This document shows, in pieces, positions 8,358 to 15,984 of a stretch of DNA of 64,000 nt; the first letter of the stretch is position 1; each line of letters opens with the position of its first letter. The DNA comes from Streptosporangium amethystogenes (lineage in GTDB: Bacteria > Actinomycetota > Actinomycetes > Streptosporangiales > Streptosporangiaceae). The position numbers and the translations under genes are program-made. Below the pieces are notes generated by a model that worked only from the letters and a program-made list of their open reading frames with translations, was not told where the DNA came from and did no database searches. The DNA is taken from contig NZ_JOEQ01000014.1 of assembly GCF_000721075.1 (NCBI RefSeq), positions 62,001 through 126,000 on the forward strand. Reading direction: 5' to 3'.

Positions 8358-9580
8358 CCGATGAGACGACCGTAATTCCACTGCTGGAGCCTCGTGAGGG
8401 AATCCCACCCGTCATCGAGGACTCCGCCGCCCTCGCGCGCATGGTGCGCGCCTTCACCGAGGGCACCGGCCCCGTCGCCGTCGACGCCGAACGCGCCTCG
8501 GGCTACCGCTACAGCGGCCGCGCCTACCTGGTACAGCTGCGCCGCGTCGGCGCGGGCAGCGCCCTGATCGACCCCATCCGCTGCCCCGACCTGTCCGAGC
8601 TCGACGCGGCACTGGCCGACACGGAGGTGGTGCTCCACGCCGCCTCCCAGGACCTGCCGTGTCTCGCGGAGGTGGGCTTCCACCCGCGAGAACTGTTCGA
8701 CACCGAGCTGGCCGGCCGGCTGCTCGGCTACGAGCGGGTCGGTCTCGGGCTGATGGTGGAGAACGTCCTCGGTTTCAGGTTGGAGAAGGGGCACTCGGCC
8801 GCCGACTGGTCGACCCGCCCGCTCCCCGAGGACTGGCTGCGCTACGCCGCGCTCGACGTCGAGGTCCTGATCGAGCTCCGTGACGTCCTGCACGAGGAGC
8901 TGAAGTCCAGCGGCAAGCTGGCGTGGGCGCAGGAGGAGTTCGCCTCCGTGCTCGCGCACAAGGCGCCCGCCCCGCGCTCCGACCCGTGGCGGCGCACCTC
9001 CGGAATCCACAAGGTCCGCTCGCTGCGCGGTCTGGCGGTGGTACGGGAACTGTGGACGCTCCGCGACGGGCTCGCCCGCGAGTCCGACGTCGCCCCCGGC
9101 CGGGTGCTGCCCGACTCGGCGATCGTCACCGCCGCCCTGGAACTGCCCCGCACCACCAAGGCGCTCACCGAGATCCCTCCCTTCACCGGCCGCAGTGCCC
9201 GGCGGCACCTGCGCGACTGGCTGGCCGCGATCGGCACCGCCCGCTCGCTGCCCGACTCGGAGCTGCCGCAGCCAAGCACCCCCGGCGACGGGCCCCCACC
9301 TGCCAACCGATGGATGGACCGCGATCCGGTGGCCGCCCGGCGGTTGGCCGCGGCCAGGACCGTGGTCGCGGCGCTCGCCGACGAGCACCACATGCCCGCG
9401 GAGAACCTGATCCAGCCCGACGCCGTACGCCGCCTGACCTGGGAACCGCCGGCCGTCATCGACGACGGGACCGTCACCGACCGGCTGCGCGAGCTGGGCG
9501 CCCGCGAGTGGCAGATCGGGCTGACCGCCCATCCGATCGCCAAGGCTCTGCTCCGCCTGGAGCTCAAGGGTCAGGTCTGA
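8354..9580 (+). CDS. rnd: Ribonuclease D-type 3'-5' exonuclease with HRDC domain
   Basis: 408 residues from a GTG that overlaps the preceding stop. The N-terminal DEDD exonuclease domain shows VAVDAERASG (motif I, Asp and Glu), VLHAASQDLPCL (motif II) and RYAALDVEVLIEL (motif III, Tyr and Asp), so all four metal ligands and the tyrosine appear present. An HRDC domain follows (about residues 215-300, HKVRSLRGLAVVRELWTLRDG), and a C-terminal second HRDC-like region is likely. The family trims 3' ends of tRNAs and other stable RNAs. It is translationally coupled to the DUF3000 gene and ends at a perfect terminator. Confidence 0.93.
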   Translation: MTDETTVIPLLEPREGIPPVIEDSAALARMVRAFTEGTGPVAVDAERASGYRYSGRAYLVQLRRVGAGSALIDPIRCPDLSELDAALADTEVVLHAASQDLPCLAEVGFHPRELFDTELAGRLLGYERVGLGLMVENVLGFRLEKGHSAADWSTRPLPEDWLRYAALDVEVLIELRDVLHEELKSSGKLAWAQEEFASVLAHKAPAPRSDPWRRTSGIHKVRSLRGLAVVRELWTLRDGLARESDVAPGRVLPDSAIVTAALELPRTTKALTEIPPFTGRSARRHLRDWLAAIGTARSLPDSELPQPSTPGDGPPPANRWMDRDPVAARRLAAARTVVAALADEHHMPAENLIQPDAVRRLTWEPPAVIDDGTVTDRLRELGAREWQIGLTAHPIAKALLRLELKGQV

Positions 9581-9628
9581 TGAACCGGCCGATGTCCTTT
9601 ACAAAGTAGATCATTAGAACGGCGTCAG

Positions 9629-9659
9629 TCCCTGTGCGGGAACAGGTCCCGCACAGGGA
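9629..9659. terminator. Perfect bidirectional terminator between rnd and the HNH nuclease gene
   Basis: TCCCTGTGCGGGA (9629-9641) and TCCCGCACAGGGA (9647-9659) form a perfect 13-base-pair stem with a five-base loop. It lies in the short gap between two convergent genes and should stop both transcripts. Confidence 0.75.
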
Positions 9660-9669
9660 GACGGAACGC

Positions 9670-10302
9670 TCAGCAGGTCGCGAGCATGCTCTGCAGGGCA
9701 CTCTTCTCCGAGCTCTGCAGCGTCAGCTTCCAGTAGTACTTCACCTGGATCCACGCCCTGGCGTAGGTGCACCTGAACGAGCTCAGCGGCGGCTGCCACG
9801 TCGACGGGTCCTGGTCGCCCTTGGCCTGGTTGACGTTGTCGGTCACCGCCCACAGCTCGGGCCCGCCGAGGTCGTTGGCGTAGGACTGCCGCTGCGCGCT
9901 GGTCCAGGCGTAGGCGCCGGAGCGCCAGGCCTCGGCGAGCGGCACCATGTGGTCGATGTCGACGTCGCCGGCCGCGGTCCAGGTCGCGCCGTCGAACGGG
10001 GAGTACCAACTGCCGGAGGTGGGTGCGCAACTGGAGTTGACGACCACTCCGACGCCGTCCCTCTTGAGCACGGTCTCCCGGGTGTTGCAGGTACCACTGA
10101 TCGTTATCCAGTGATTGAACAACGACCGGTCATAGGAGGACTGGTTGGTTTCCGCGGCGACGGTGAGCGTCGCGAGCCTGCTGGTGGCGGTGGCCGCCGA
10201 AGGGATGTTCGGCGGGGTCGCCGAAGCCGTTCCGGCTGTCAGGGAAAAGGTGACGAGAATTGCCGTGAGGGCAGCGAAAGCCGCGGTGACGACCCGTTTC
10301 AC
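9670..10302 (-). CDS. Secreted HNH endonuclease family protein (DUF1524/GmrSD type)
   Basis: 210 residues. The GTG at 10302 is supported by AGAAGGGG eight bases upstream and by an immediate signal peptide (VKRVVTAAFAALTAILV, cleavage after TASA). The mature protein contains DVDIDHMVPLAEAW, the metal/catalytic HxxP of this HNH subgroup, followed by WAVTDNVNQAKGDQDP with the conserved Asn and Lys-Gly, and a C-terminal helix with paired cysteines. It is probably a secreted DNA (or RNA) nuclease for nutrient scavenging or competition. No immunity gene or export cassette is adjacent, and the signal peptide argues against an intracellular restriction role. Confidence 0.88.
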   Translation of the reverse strand: MKRVVTAAFAALTAILVTFSLTAGTASATPPNIPSAATATSRLATLTVAAETNQSSYDRSLFNHWITISGTCNTRETVLKRDGVGVVVNSSCAPTSGSWYSPFDGATWTAAGDVDIDHMVPLAEAWRSGAYAWTSAQRQSYANDLGGPELWAVTDNVNQAKGDQDPSTWQPPLSSFRCTYARAWIQVKYYWKLTLQSSEKSALQSMLATC

Positions 10303-10656
10303 GAGTGGCCCCTTCTGTCGCTCCACCTCGGCCAGTCGGGGGGTCTGGGCACCGCGAGGGGAGGACAGAGGGAACGTCTCAAGTCCTGACAAATAGGCAA
10401 ATGTCATGGTTTGACGACGAGTCAGGATGCGCTTGGTCGGATACTGCGTCAATCCATGGTCAGGTGCACTTGATCTGCGATGACATGAATTATGGTGATT
10501 TAGACGCCCGGCCTTCCCATGCGAACACCCGGCGAAGTTCCGGTGACCGGTGAATTTCCTTTTGGGGCAGGACCCTGGCCGCCGGCTTCCCCGGACACGC
10601 GCCTCGCCGCCCGACTGGCGCTTGCAGCAGGTACGGCGACTGTCGTACCGTGATAC
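10303..10656. other. Divergent promoter region, no gene
   Basis: Between the secreted nuclease and the catabolic operon. The segment 10390-10510 is A/T-rich for this genome and probably holds both promoters. No protein-coding signal was recognised. The LacI-type operator lies at its right end. Confidence 0.5.
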
Positions 10657-10670
10657 GGAAAGCGCTTTCC
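10657..10670. promoter_or_regulatory. LacI-family operator before the sugar catabolic operon
   Basis: GGAAAGCGCTTTCC is a perfect 14-base palindrome with the central CG typical of LacI/GalR-family operators. It sits 15 bases before the ATG of the oxidoreductase gene, just upstream of its AGGAGG. A near copy with one changed base lies before the LacI-family gene at 14803-15795. Confidence 0.8.
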
Positions 10671-10685
10671 ATAGGAGGTCGGAAG

Positions 10686-11828
10686 ATGTCCCCGCAAAGC
10701 ATCGGCATCGTGATGAACGGTGTCACCGGTCGCATGGGCTACCGCCAGCACCTGGTCCGATCGGTCCTGGCGATCAACGAGCAGGGCGGTGTGACACTGT
10801 CGGACGGCGGCCGGGTCCTGCTCAGGCCGGTCCTGGTCGGCCGGTCTGCCGAGAAGCTGCAGAGACTCTCGGCGGAACACGGCCTCGCCGACTGGACCAC
10901 GGACCTCGACACCGCCCTCGCCGACGACGGCAATCTGATCTACTTCGACTCTCAGGTCACCCAGGCCCGGGTGAAGTCCGTGCTCAAGGCGATCGAGGCG
11001 GGCAAGCACGTCTACGCGGAGAAGCCGACGGCCGAGACGTCCCAGGACGCGCTGGCGCTGGCCGAGGCCGCGACCGCCAGGGGCGTGAAGAACGGCGTCG
11101 TGCAGGACAAGCTCTTCCTGCCGGGCCTGCTCAAGCTCAGGCGCCTGATCGACGGCGGCTTCTTCGGCCGCGTCCTTTCGGTCCGCGGCGAGTTCGGCTA
11201 CTGGGTGTTCGAGGGCGACTGGCAGGCCGCCCAGCGCCCGTCGTGGAACTACCGCGTCGAGGACGGTGGCGGCATCGTCCTCGACATGTTCCCGCACTGG
11301 GCGTATGTGCTGGAGAACCTGTTCGGCCGGATCACCTCGGTCTACGCCCAGGCCGTCACCCACATCCCCGAACGGGTGGACGAGCGGGGCGAGACCTACC
11401 GGGCCACCGCCGACGACGCCGCCTACGGGGTGTTCGAGCTGGAGGGCGGGGTCATCGCGCAGATCAACTCCTCCTGGAGCGTCAGGGTGAACCGCGACGA
11501 GCTGGTGGAGTTCCAGGTGGACGGCACGCACGGCAGTGCCGTCGCGGGCCTGCGCGACTGCCGCGTCCAGCACCGTGCCACCACTCCCAAGCCGGTCTGG
11601 AACCCCGACCTGCCCGCGGGCGCCCGCTTCAGGGACGGCTGGCAGGAGGTGCCCGACAACGAGGAGTTCGACAACGGGTTCAAGGTCCAGTGGGAGCGGT
11701 TCGTCCGCCACGTGGTCGAGGACGCGCCGTTCCCCTATGACTTCGCCTCCGGCGCGCGCGGTGTCCGCATCGCCGAGCTGGGCCTGCGCTCCTCCGCGGA
11801 GGGCCGCCGCCTGCCGGTGGAGCCGTGA
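10686..11828 (+). CDS. Gfo/Idh/MocA family NAD(P)-dependent oxidoreductase
   Basis: 380 residues, with AGGAGG seven bases before the ATG. The N-terminal Rossmann fold begins with IGIVMNGVTGRMGYRQH, a slightly unusual nucleotide-binding loop. AGKHVYAEKPTAET contains the EKP lysine motif that is catalytic in this superfamily. The C-terminal alpha/beta domain has GGGIVLDMFPHWAYVLENLF, with Asp and His in the active-site positions. It probably oxidises a sugar, inositol-like polyol or sugar acid; the exact substrate is not readable. It leads a three-gene operon with one-base and four-base overlaps and is under a LacI operator, so induction by the substrate or a metabolite is expected. Confidence 0.9.
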   Translation: MSPQSIGIVMNGVTGRMGYRQHLVRSVLAINEQGGVTLSDGGRVLLRPVLVGRSAEKLQRLSAEHGLADWTTDLDTALADDGNLIYFDSQVTQARVKSVLKAIEAGKHVYAEKPTAETSQDALALAEAATARGVKNGVVQDKLFLPGLLKLRRLIDGGFFGRVLSVRGEFGYWVFEGDWQAAQRPSWNYRVEDGGGIVLDMFPHWAYVLENLFGRITSVYAQAVTHIPERVDERGETYRATADDAAYGVFELEGGVIAQINSSWSVRVNRDELVEFQVDGTHGSAVAGLRDCRVQHRATTPKPVWNPDLPAGARFRDGWQEVPDNEEFDNGFKVQWERFVRHVVEDAPFPYDFASGARGVRIAELGLRSSAEGRRLPVEP

Positions 11829-12958
11829 TGAGGATCGCGCTCCCGGGCGGGGAGCACGTCCTGCGCGAGCCGGTCACCTGGGTCAGGCCCAGGAGCCCCG
11901 CCCGGAACCGCACCGTCTACGCCGCCGCCCACGTGGTCGCCGACCCGCTCGGCGACAACACCCCGGGCTCCCGGGCCGCCGTCGACTGGGACGCCACCCT
12001 GCGCTTCCGCCACCACCTGTGGTCCCACGGGCTGCGGGTCGCCGACGCCATGGACACCGCGCAGCGCAACATGGGCCTTGACTGGGCGGCCACCCGCGAG
12101 CTGATCCGGCGCAGCGCCACCGAGGCGAAGGCCTTCGGCGACCCGGCGGCGCTGGTGGCCTGTGGCGCGGGCACCGACCAGGCGCCGGAGGCCCGGACCC
12201 TGCGGGAGGTCGTGGCGGCCTACGCCGAACAGATCGAGACCGTGCGGGACGCGGGCGCCGGGGTCGTCGTGATGGCGAGCCGGCAACTGGCCTCGATCGC
12301 ACGGGGCCCGGAGGACTACCACCGGGTCTACGGCGAGTTGCTCTCCCAGACCGATCGCCCGGTGATCCTGCACTGGCTGGGCGAGATGTTCGACCCGCTG
12401 CTGGCGGGCTACTGGGGCTCGCGGGACGTGGCCGAGGCCACCGCGTCGTTCCTGGCGCTGATCCACGACCACGCGGCGAGGGTGGACGGGGTCAAGGTCT
12501 CGCTGCTGGACGCCGAGCATGAGATCGGGCTGCGCGAGGCGCTGCCCGAAGGCGTCAGGCTCTACACCGGCGACGACTTCAACTACCCCGCGCTGATCAG
12601 GTCGGGCAGCCACGCGCTGCTGGGCATCTTCGACGCGATCGCCCCCGCCGCCGCCTCGGCCCTGCAGGCGCTCGACGCGGGCGACCTCGGACGGTACGAC
12701 GAGATCATGGACCCCACGGTCCCGCTCTCACGAAAGATCTTCGAGGCCCCGACGTACAACTACAAGACGGGCATCGTCTTCCTGGCCTGGCTCAACGGCC
12801 ACCAGGACGCCTTCAGCATGGTCAACGGCGCCCAGGCGGCCCGTTCCCTGCCCCATCTGGCCGAGGTGTTCCGCCTGGCCGACAGGGCCGGGCTGCTGGC
12901 CGACCCCGAGCTGGCGGTCTTCCGGATGCGCTCCCTGCTGGCGGTGAACGGACTGTGA
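11828..12958 (+). CDS. DUF993 family protein (dihydrodipicolinate-synthase-like aldolase fold)
   Basis: 376 residues. The ATG at 11828 overlaps the preceding stop (TGATG). It matches the DUF993 group that accompanies sugar oxidoreductases in actinobacteria: PLGDNTPGSRAAVDWDATL near the N-terminus, VILHWLGEMFDPLLAGYWG in the middle and VKVSLLDAEHEIGLRE with a lysine on a predicted strand end, consistent with a TIM-barrel lyase like DapA-family aldolases. A retro-aldol step on the oxidised sugar would fit its position between a dehydrogenase and an isomerase/epimerase; this is inference from context. Translation is coupled on both sides. Confidence 0.85.
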   Translation: MRIALPGGEHVLREPVTWVRPRSPARNRTVYAAAHVVADPLGDNTPGSRAAVDWDATLRFRHHLWSHGLRVADAMDTAQRNMGLDWAATRELIRRSATEAKAFGDPAALVACGAGTDQAPEARTLREVVAAYAEQIETVRDAGAGVVVMASRQLASIARGPEDYHRVYGELLSQTDRPVILHWLGEMFDPLLAGYWGSRDVAEATASFLALIHDHAARVDGVKVSLLDAEHEIGLREALPEGVRLYTGDDFNYPALIRSGSHALLGIFDAIAPAAASALQALDAGDLGRYDEIMDPTVPLSRKIFEAPTYNYKTGIVFLAWLNGHQDAFSMVNGAQAARSLPHLAEVFRLADRAGLLADPELAVFRMRSLLAVNGL

Positions 12959-13803
12959 GGGCACGGGCGAAGAGCCGTTTCTCGCTGAACCAGTGGACCA
13001 CGAAGCGATGGTCCGTGGCCGAGGCCGTCGACGGGTGCGTGCGGCACGGTGTCGAGGCCATCGGCCTGTGGCGTCAGGACGTAGCCGCACAGGGCCTGAA
13101 GGAGACCGTCGAACTCGTCGCGGACGCCGGGCTGCGGGTCTCGTCGCTCTGCCGGGGCGGCTTCCTCACCTCCGGCGATCCGCAGGCCCTGGACGACAAC
13201 CGCAGGGCGATCGACGAGGCCGCCGAACTGGACGCCGCCTGCCTGGTCATGGTGGTCGGCGGCCTGCCGGGCGTGGTGCCCGGCCGGCCACTGGGCGCGA
13301 TCTCCCGCGACCTGCCCGCCGCGCGGGAGCGGGTCGCCGAGGCGCTGGCCGTGCTGGCCCCGTACGCGGGCGAGCGCGGGGTGAGACTGGCCCTCGAACC
13401 GCTGCACCCGATGTACTGCGCCGACCGGGCCGTGCTGTCCACCCTGGGCCAGGCCCTCGACCTGGCCGAGTCGCACCCTCCCGAGCAGGTGGGGGTCGTC
13501 GTCGACACCTTCCACGTGTGGTGGGATCCGAACGTCCTGGAGCAGATCGCCAGGGCCTCGGGGCGGATCGCGAGCTACCAGGTGTGCGACTTCCTGTCTC
13601 CGCTCCCCGCCGACGTGCTGCTCGGCCGGGGAGTGATGGGCGAAGGCGTGATCGACTTCACACCGCTGACCGAGGCGGTGGCCGCGGCGGGCTACCCGGG
13701 GGACATCGAGGTGGAGATCTTCAACGCCGAGGTGTGGGCCGCCGACCCCGACGAGATCCTGGCCAGGGTGCGGTCCTCGTTCGCCGAGCTCATCGGAGAA
13801 TAA
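12955..13803 (+). CDS. Sugar phosphate isomerase/epimerase (xylose-isomerase-like TIM barrel)
   Basis: 282 residues from a GTG that overlaps the DUF993 stop by four bases. It has the AP endonuclease 2/xylose isomerase-like fold: FSLNQWTTKRWSVAEAVDG at the start, RLALEPLHPMYCADRA with a metal-binding Glu, GVVVDTFHVWWDP (metal Asp and His) and GDIEVEIFNAEVWA with the last metal Glu. These match the divalent-metal ligands of inosose dehydratase and epimerase relatives. It is the last gene of the LacI-controlled operon and probably isomerises or dehydrates the keto product of the first enzyme. Confidence 0.9.
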   Translation: MRARAKSRFSLNQWTTKRWSVAEAVDGCVRHGVEAIGLWRQDVAAQGLKETVELVADAGLRVSSLCRGGFLTSGDPQALDDNRRAIDEAAELDAACLVMVVGGLPGVVPGRPLGAISRDLPAARERVAEALAVLAPYAGERGVRLALEPLHPMYCADRAVLSTLGQALDLAESHPPEQVGVVVDTFHVWWDPNVLEQIARASGRIASYQVCDFLSPLPADVLLGRGVMGEGVIDFTPLTEAVAAAGYPGDIEVEIFNAEVWAADPDEILARVRSSFAELIGE

Positions 13804-13928
13804 CGCGCCGGCCCGCGGAGCGGAATCCGAGGCGACAGGAGCGTTCCAATCAGAGGAAACCGCAATCACCGGGCCCGGATTACCGCTTCACGGTGAAGTG
13901 ACCTGGCGGCTGCTCGTACGGTAGGGGT

Positions 13929-14675
13929 ATGACGACCGCAGAAAGCGAAGCCAGCCCCGCCATACAGCGGCCGCCGGAACATGTCCTTGCCGTATTGGAA
14001 GCGATCAGGGAGTGGGAGGCCGCCAACCCCGACTCGGCCCCTTCGGGCCAGGGAGAGGCGATCCTCTGGGCCCTGGGCAAGCGTGAACAGGCGCCGATCA
14101 GCGGCCGCCCGGCGTCGGGATCCCCGCCCACCCTCGCTGAGGCCCGCGCGGAGATCGACGCCGCCGAGCGGGTGCCGCGCGAGGGCCGGGTGGTCCCCGC
14201 CGACGGGGTCATCAGCACCCTGAACTGGCTGATTGGCGCCAAGGACGGGTTGCCGATCCCCGGCCGCCGTTCCTCGGAAGGTTGGGGACACCTGGTCGGC
14301 GGCCGCGGCGTGATCCTGCGCACCGAGGCCGAGATCGGCCGGATCGCAGAACTGGCCCATGCGGGCCGGCCGAACGCGGCGGGCGAGTGGGAGAAGGAAT
14401 GGTGCTCCGGGACCATCGCCGTGTGCGAGTGGGTGCTCGGCACCCGCAGGAAGTCCCCGGTCCGTAACACGCCGCGTCCCATCCACGGACCGACCGGACT
14501 CAACCTCGGCATGGAGGAGAGCGCGGCCGAGGACGTGTCCCGACAGCTCGGCCGGGGCCGCCAGCACTCCCCCGGCTACGGAGACGGAGTCATCCGGACG
14601 ATCCGCTGGCTGCGCGGCCAGATCATCGTCCCACCGGTCAACGATCAGGGAAAACCGATCTCCGGCGCCCGCTGA
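13929..14675 (+). CDS. Hypothetical protein built of four degenerate tandem repeats
   Basis: 248 residues, soluble, no signal peptide. I do not recognise the family, but four repeats are visible, each ending in a helix with a Trp/Leu-Gly then Pro-Ile/Val: GQGEAILWALGKREQAPI (40-57), ADGVISTLNWLIGAKDGLPI (91-110), SGTIAVCEWVLGTRRKSPV (160-178) and GDGVIRTIRWLRGQIIVPPV (218-237). Repeats 1-3 are preceded by an acidic amphipathic helix. The pattern suggests a small repeat scaffold or binding protein. It has its own promoter region (125 bases) after the catabolic operon and ends at a terminator shared with the convergent LacI gene. Confidence 0.75.
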   Translation: MTTAESEASPAIQRPPEHVLAVLEAIREWEAANPDSAPSGQGEAILWALGKREQAPISGRPASGSPPTLAEARAEIDAAERVPREGRVVPADGVISTLNWLIGAKDGLPIPGRRSSEGWGHLVGGRGVILRTEAEIGRIAELAHAGRPNAAGEWEKEWCSGTIAVCEWVLGTRRKSPVRNTPRPIHGPTGLNLGMEESAAEDVSRQLGRGRQHSPGYGDGVIRTIRWLRGQIIVPPVNDQGKPISGAR

Positions 14676-14727
14676 CCGCCTGTCCCGGTCCTCCCTCAGG
14701 CTCCCCTGCGACCTCCCCCTACGACAC

Positions 14728-14762
14728 GGCGGGCCCGGCCCCCCTCGGGGTCCGGGCCCGCC
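14728..14762. terminator. Bidirectional terminator between repeat protein and LacI gene
   Basis: GGCGGGCCCGG (14728-14738) pairs perfectly with CCGGGCCCGCC (14752-14762) between convergent genes. Confidence 0.65.
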
Positions 14763-14802
14763 GCCGTCACGTCGCGGCAGAGGTGGGCCGGCCGAGGCGG
14801 CC

Positions 14803-15795
14803 TCACCCCAGAGCGCGGGTGCTCTCGCGGAGGATCACCTCACCGGTCACGACCTGGGCCCTGGCCCCCTCGTCCGGGGCGAGGGCCATCTCCAGCGCGC
14901 GGGCACCCATCTCCGCGAGCGGCAGCCGCACCGTGGACAGCGAGGGAACCAGGTCGCGCAGCGTGGAGATGTCGTCGAAGCCCGCCACCGAGACGTCCTC
15001 GGGGACGCGGATGCCGCGGTCCCTGAAGGCGGCCAGGGCGCCCACCGCCATCACGTCGGTGACGGCGAAGACACACGTGACCCCGGACACCTGGGTGGCC
15101 GCCGCGTAGCCGCCCTCCCTGTCGAAGGAGCCGTGCAGGACAAGCGGCGCGGGCAGGCCGAGCTCTTCGAGCGCGTCGGCGAACCCGGCCACCCGGTCCA
15201 TGGGGGCGATCAGCCGCTCGGGCCCGGCGAGGACGGCGAAGCTCCGGTGCCCCAGCCCGGCGAGGGCACGGGCCAGCGCGGCGGCGCCCAGGCGGTTGTC
15301 CGGCACCACCGCGTCGACCCCGAGCAGGTCCTGGCCCACGCAGGCCACCCGGCCGCCGGTCTCCCGGTAGCGGTCGAGCTCCTCGCGGAGCTGCCGGGTC
15401 AGCTGCTCGTCGGCGACCCGGGAGCCGACCAGCAGCACCGCGCGGACCCGCTGCGCGTTCAGCGTCGAGACATAGGCGATCTCCCGCTGGGGGTCGCGGT
15501 GCGTGGTGCCGATCATGACCATCAGCCCCTGCTCCTCCGCGACCCGCATGGCCCCGTCGGCGATCGCGGCGAAGTAGGGGTCGGTGAGATCGTGAACGAC
15601 CAGGCCGACCACGTTGCTGGCCCCCCTGGCGAGGGTCTGCGCGGCCACGTTGGTGCGGTATCCCAGCTGGGCTGCGGCCAGCTCCACCTTGACCCGCAGG
15701 GATGCGCCCACCTGTCTGGTGCTGCCGTTGAGCACCCGTGACGCCGTGGCGAGCGAGACGCCCGCGTGCCGGGCGACATCCTCAAGCGTGACCAC
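14803..15795 (-). CDS. LacI family transcriptional regulator
   Basis: 330 residues. The GTG at 15795 is fixed by GGGAGG seven bases upstream and by the family N-terminus VTLEDVARHAGVSLATASRVLN, the helix-turn-helix plus the hinge leucine region. The periplasmic-binding-protein-like core follows (NVVGLVVHDLTDPYFAAIADG to the end), so it should sense a sugar or sugar derivative. Its own ribosome-binding site is directly preceded by GGAAAGCGTTTTCC, nearly identical to the perfect operator of the operon at 10686-13803. It therefore very likely represses that operon and itself. In-frame sequence upstream of 15795 is antisense to the thiolase gene. Confidence 0.94.
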   Translation of the reverse strand: MVTLEDVARHAGVSLATASRVLNGSTRQVGASLRVKVELAAAQLGYRTNVAAQTLARGASNVVGLVVHDLTDPYFAAIADGAMRVAEEQGLMVMIGTTHRDPQREIAYVSTLNAQRVRAVLLVGSRVADEQLTRQLREELDRYRETGGRVACVGQDLLGVDAVVPDNRLGAAALARALAGLGHRSFAVLAGPERLIAPMDRVAGFADALEELGLPAPLVLHGSFDREGGYAAATQVSGVTCVFAVTDVMAVGALAAFRDRGIRVPEDVSVAGFDDISTLRDLVPSLSTVRLPLAEMGARALEMALAPDEGARAQVVTGEVILRESTRALG

Positions 15796-15807
15796 CGACA
15801 ACCTCCC

Positions 15808-15821
15808 GGAAAGCGTTTTCC
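15808..15821. promoter_or_regulatory. LacI-family operator in the regulator's own leader
   Basis: GGAAAGCGTTTTCC differs from the perfect palindrome at 10657-10670 by one base and lies 13 bases before the LacI start codon. It is placed to allow autorepression. Confidence 0.75.
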
Positions 15822-15984
15822 AAAGTCTGTCAGAGTTGTCGCCGTCCCGCATCCGGGACATGCCGCACCGGACCGCGCACCTTGGGGAACAACTTACCCA
15901 CCTCGCACGGGACCGGCCGCGCCAAACGTTGTTACCCATGAGTAGCATAGGGGGGAAGCCATCCAGCAACGAGGAGCGAACCCC

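Noticed and set aside
9670..10302. HNH nuclease as part of a restriction or GmrSD-type defence system
   Set aside because: It has a clear signal peptide and no DUF262 or methyltransferase partner nearby.
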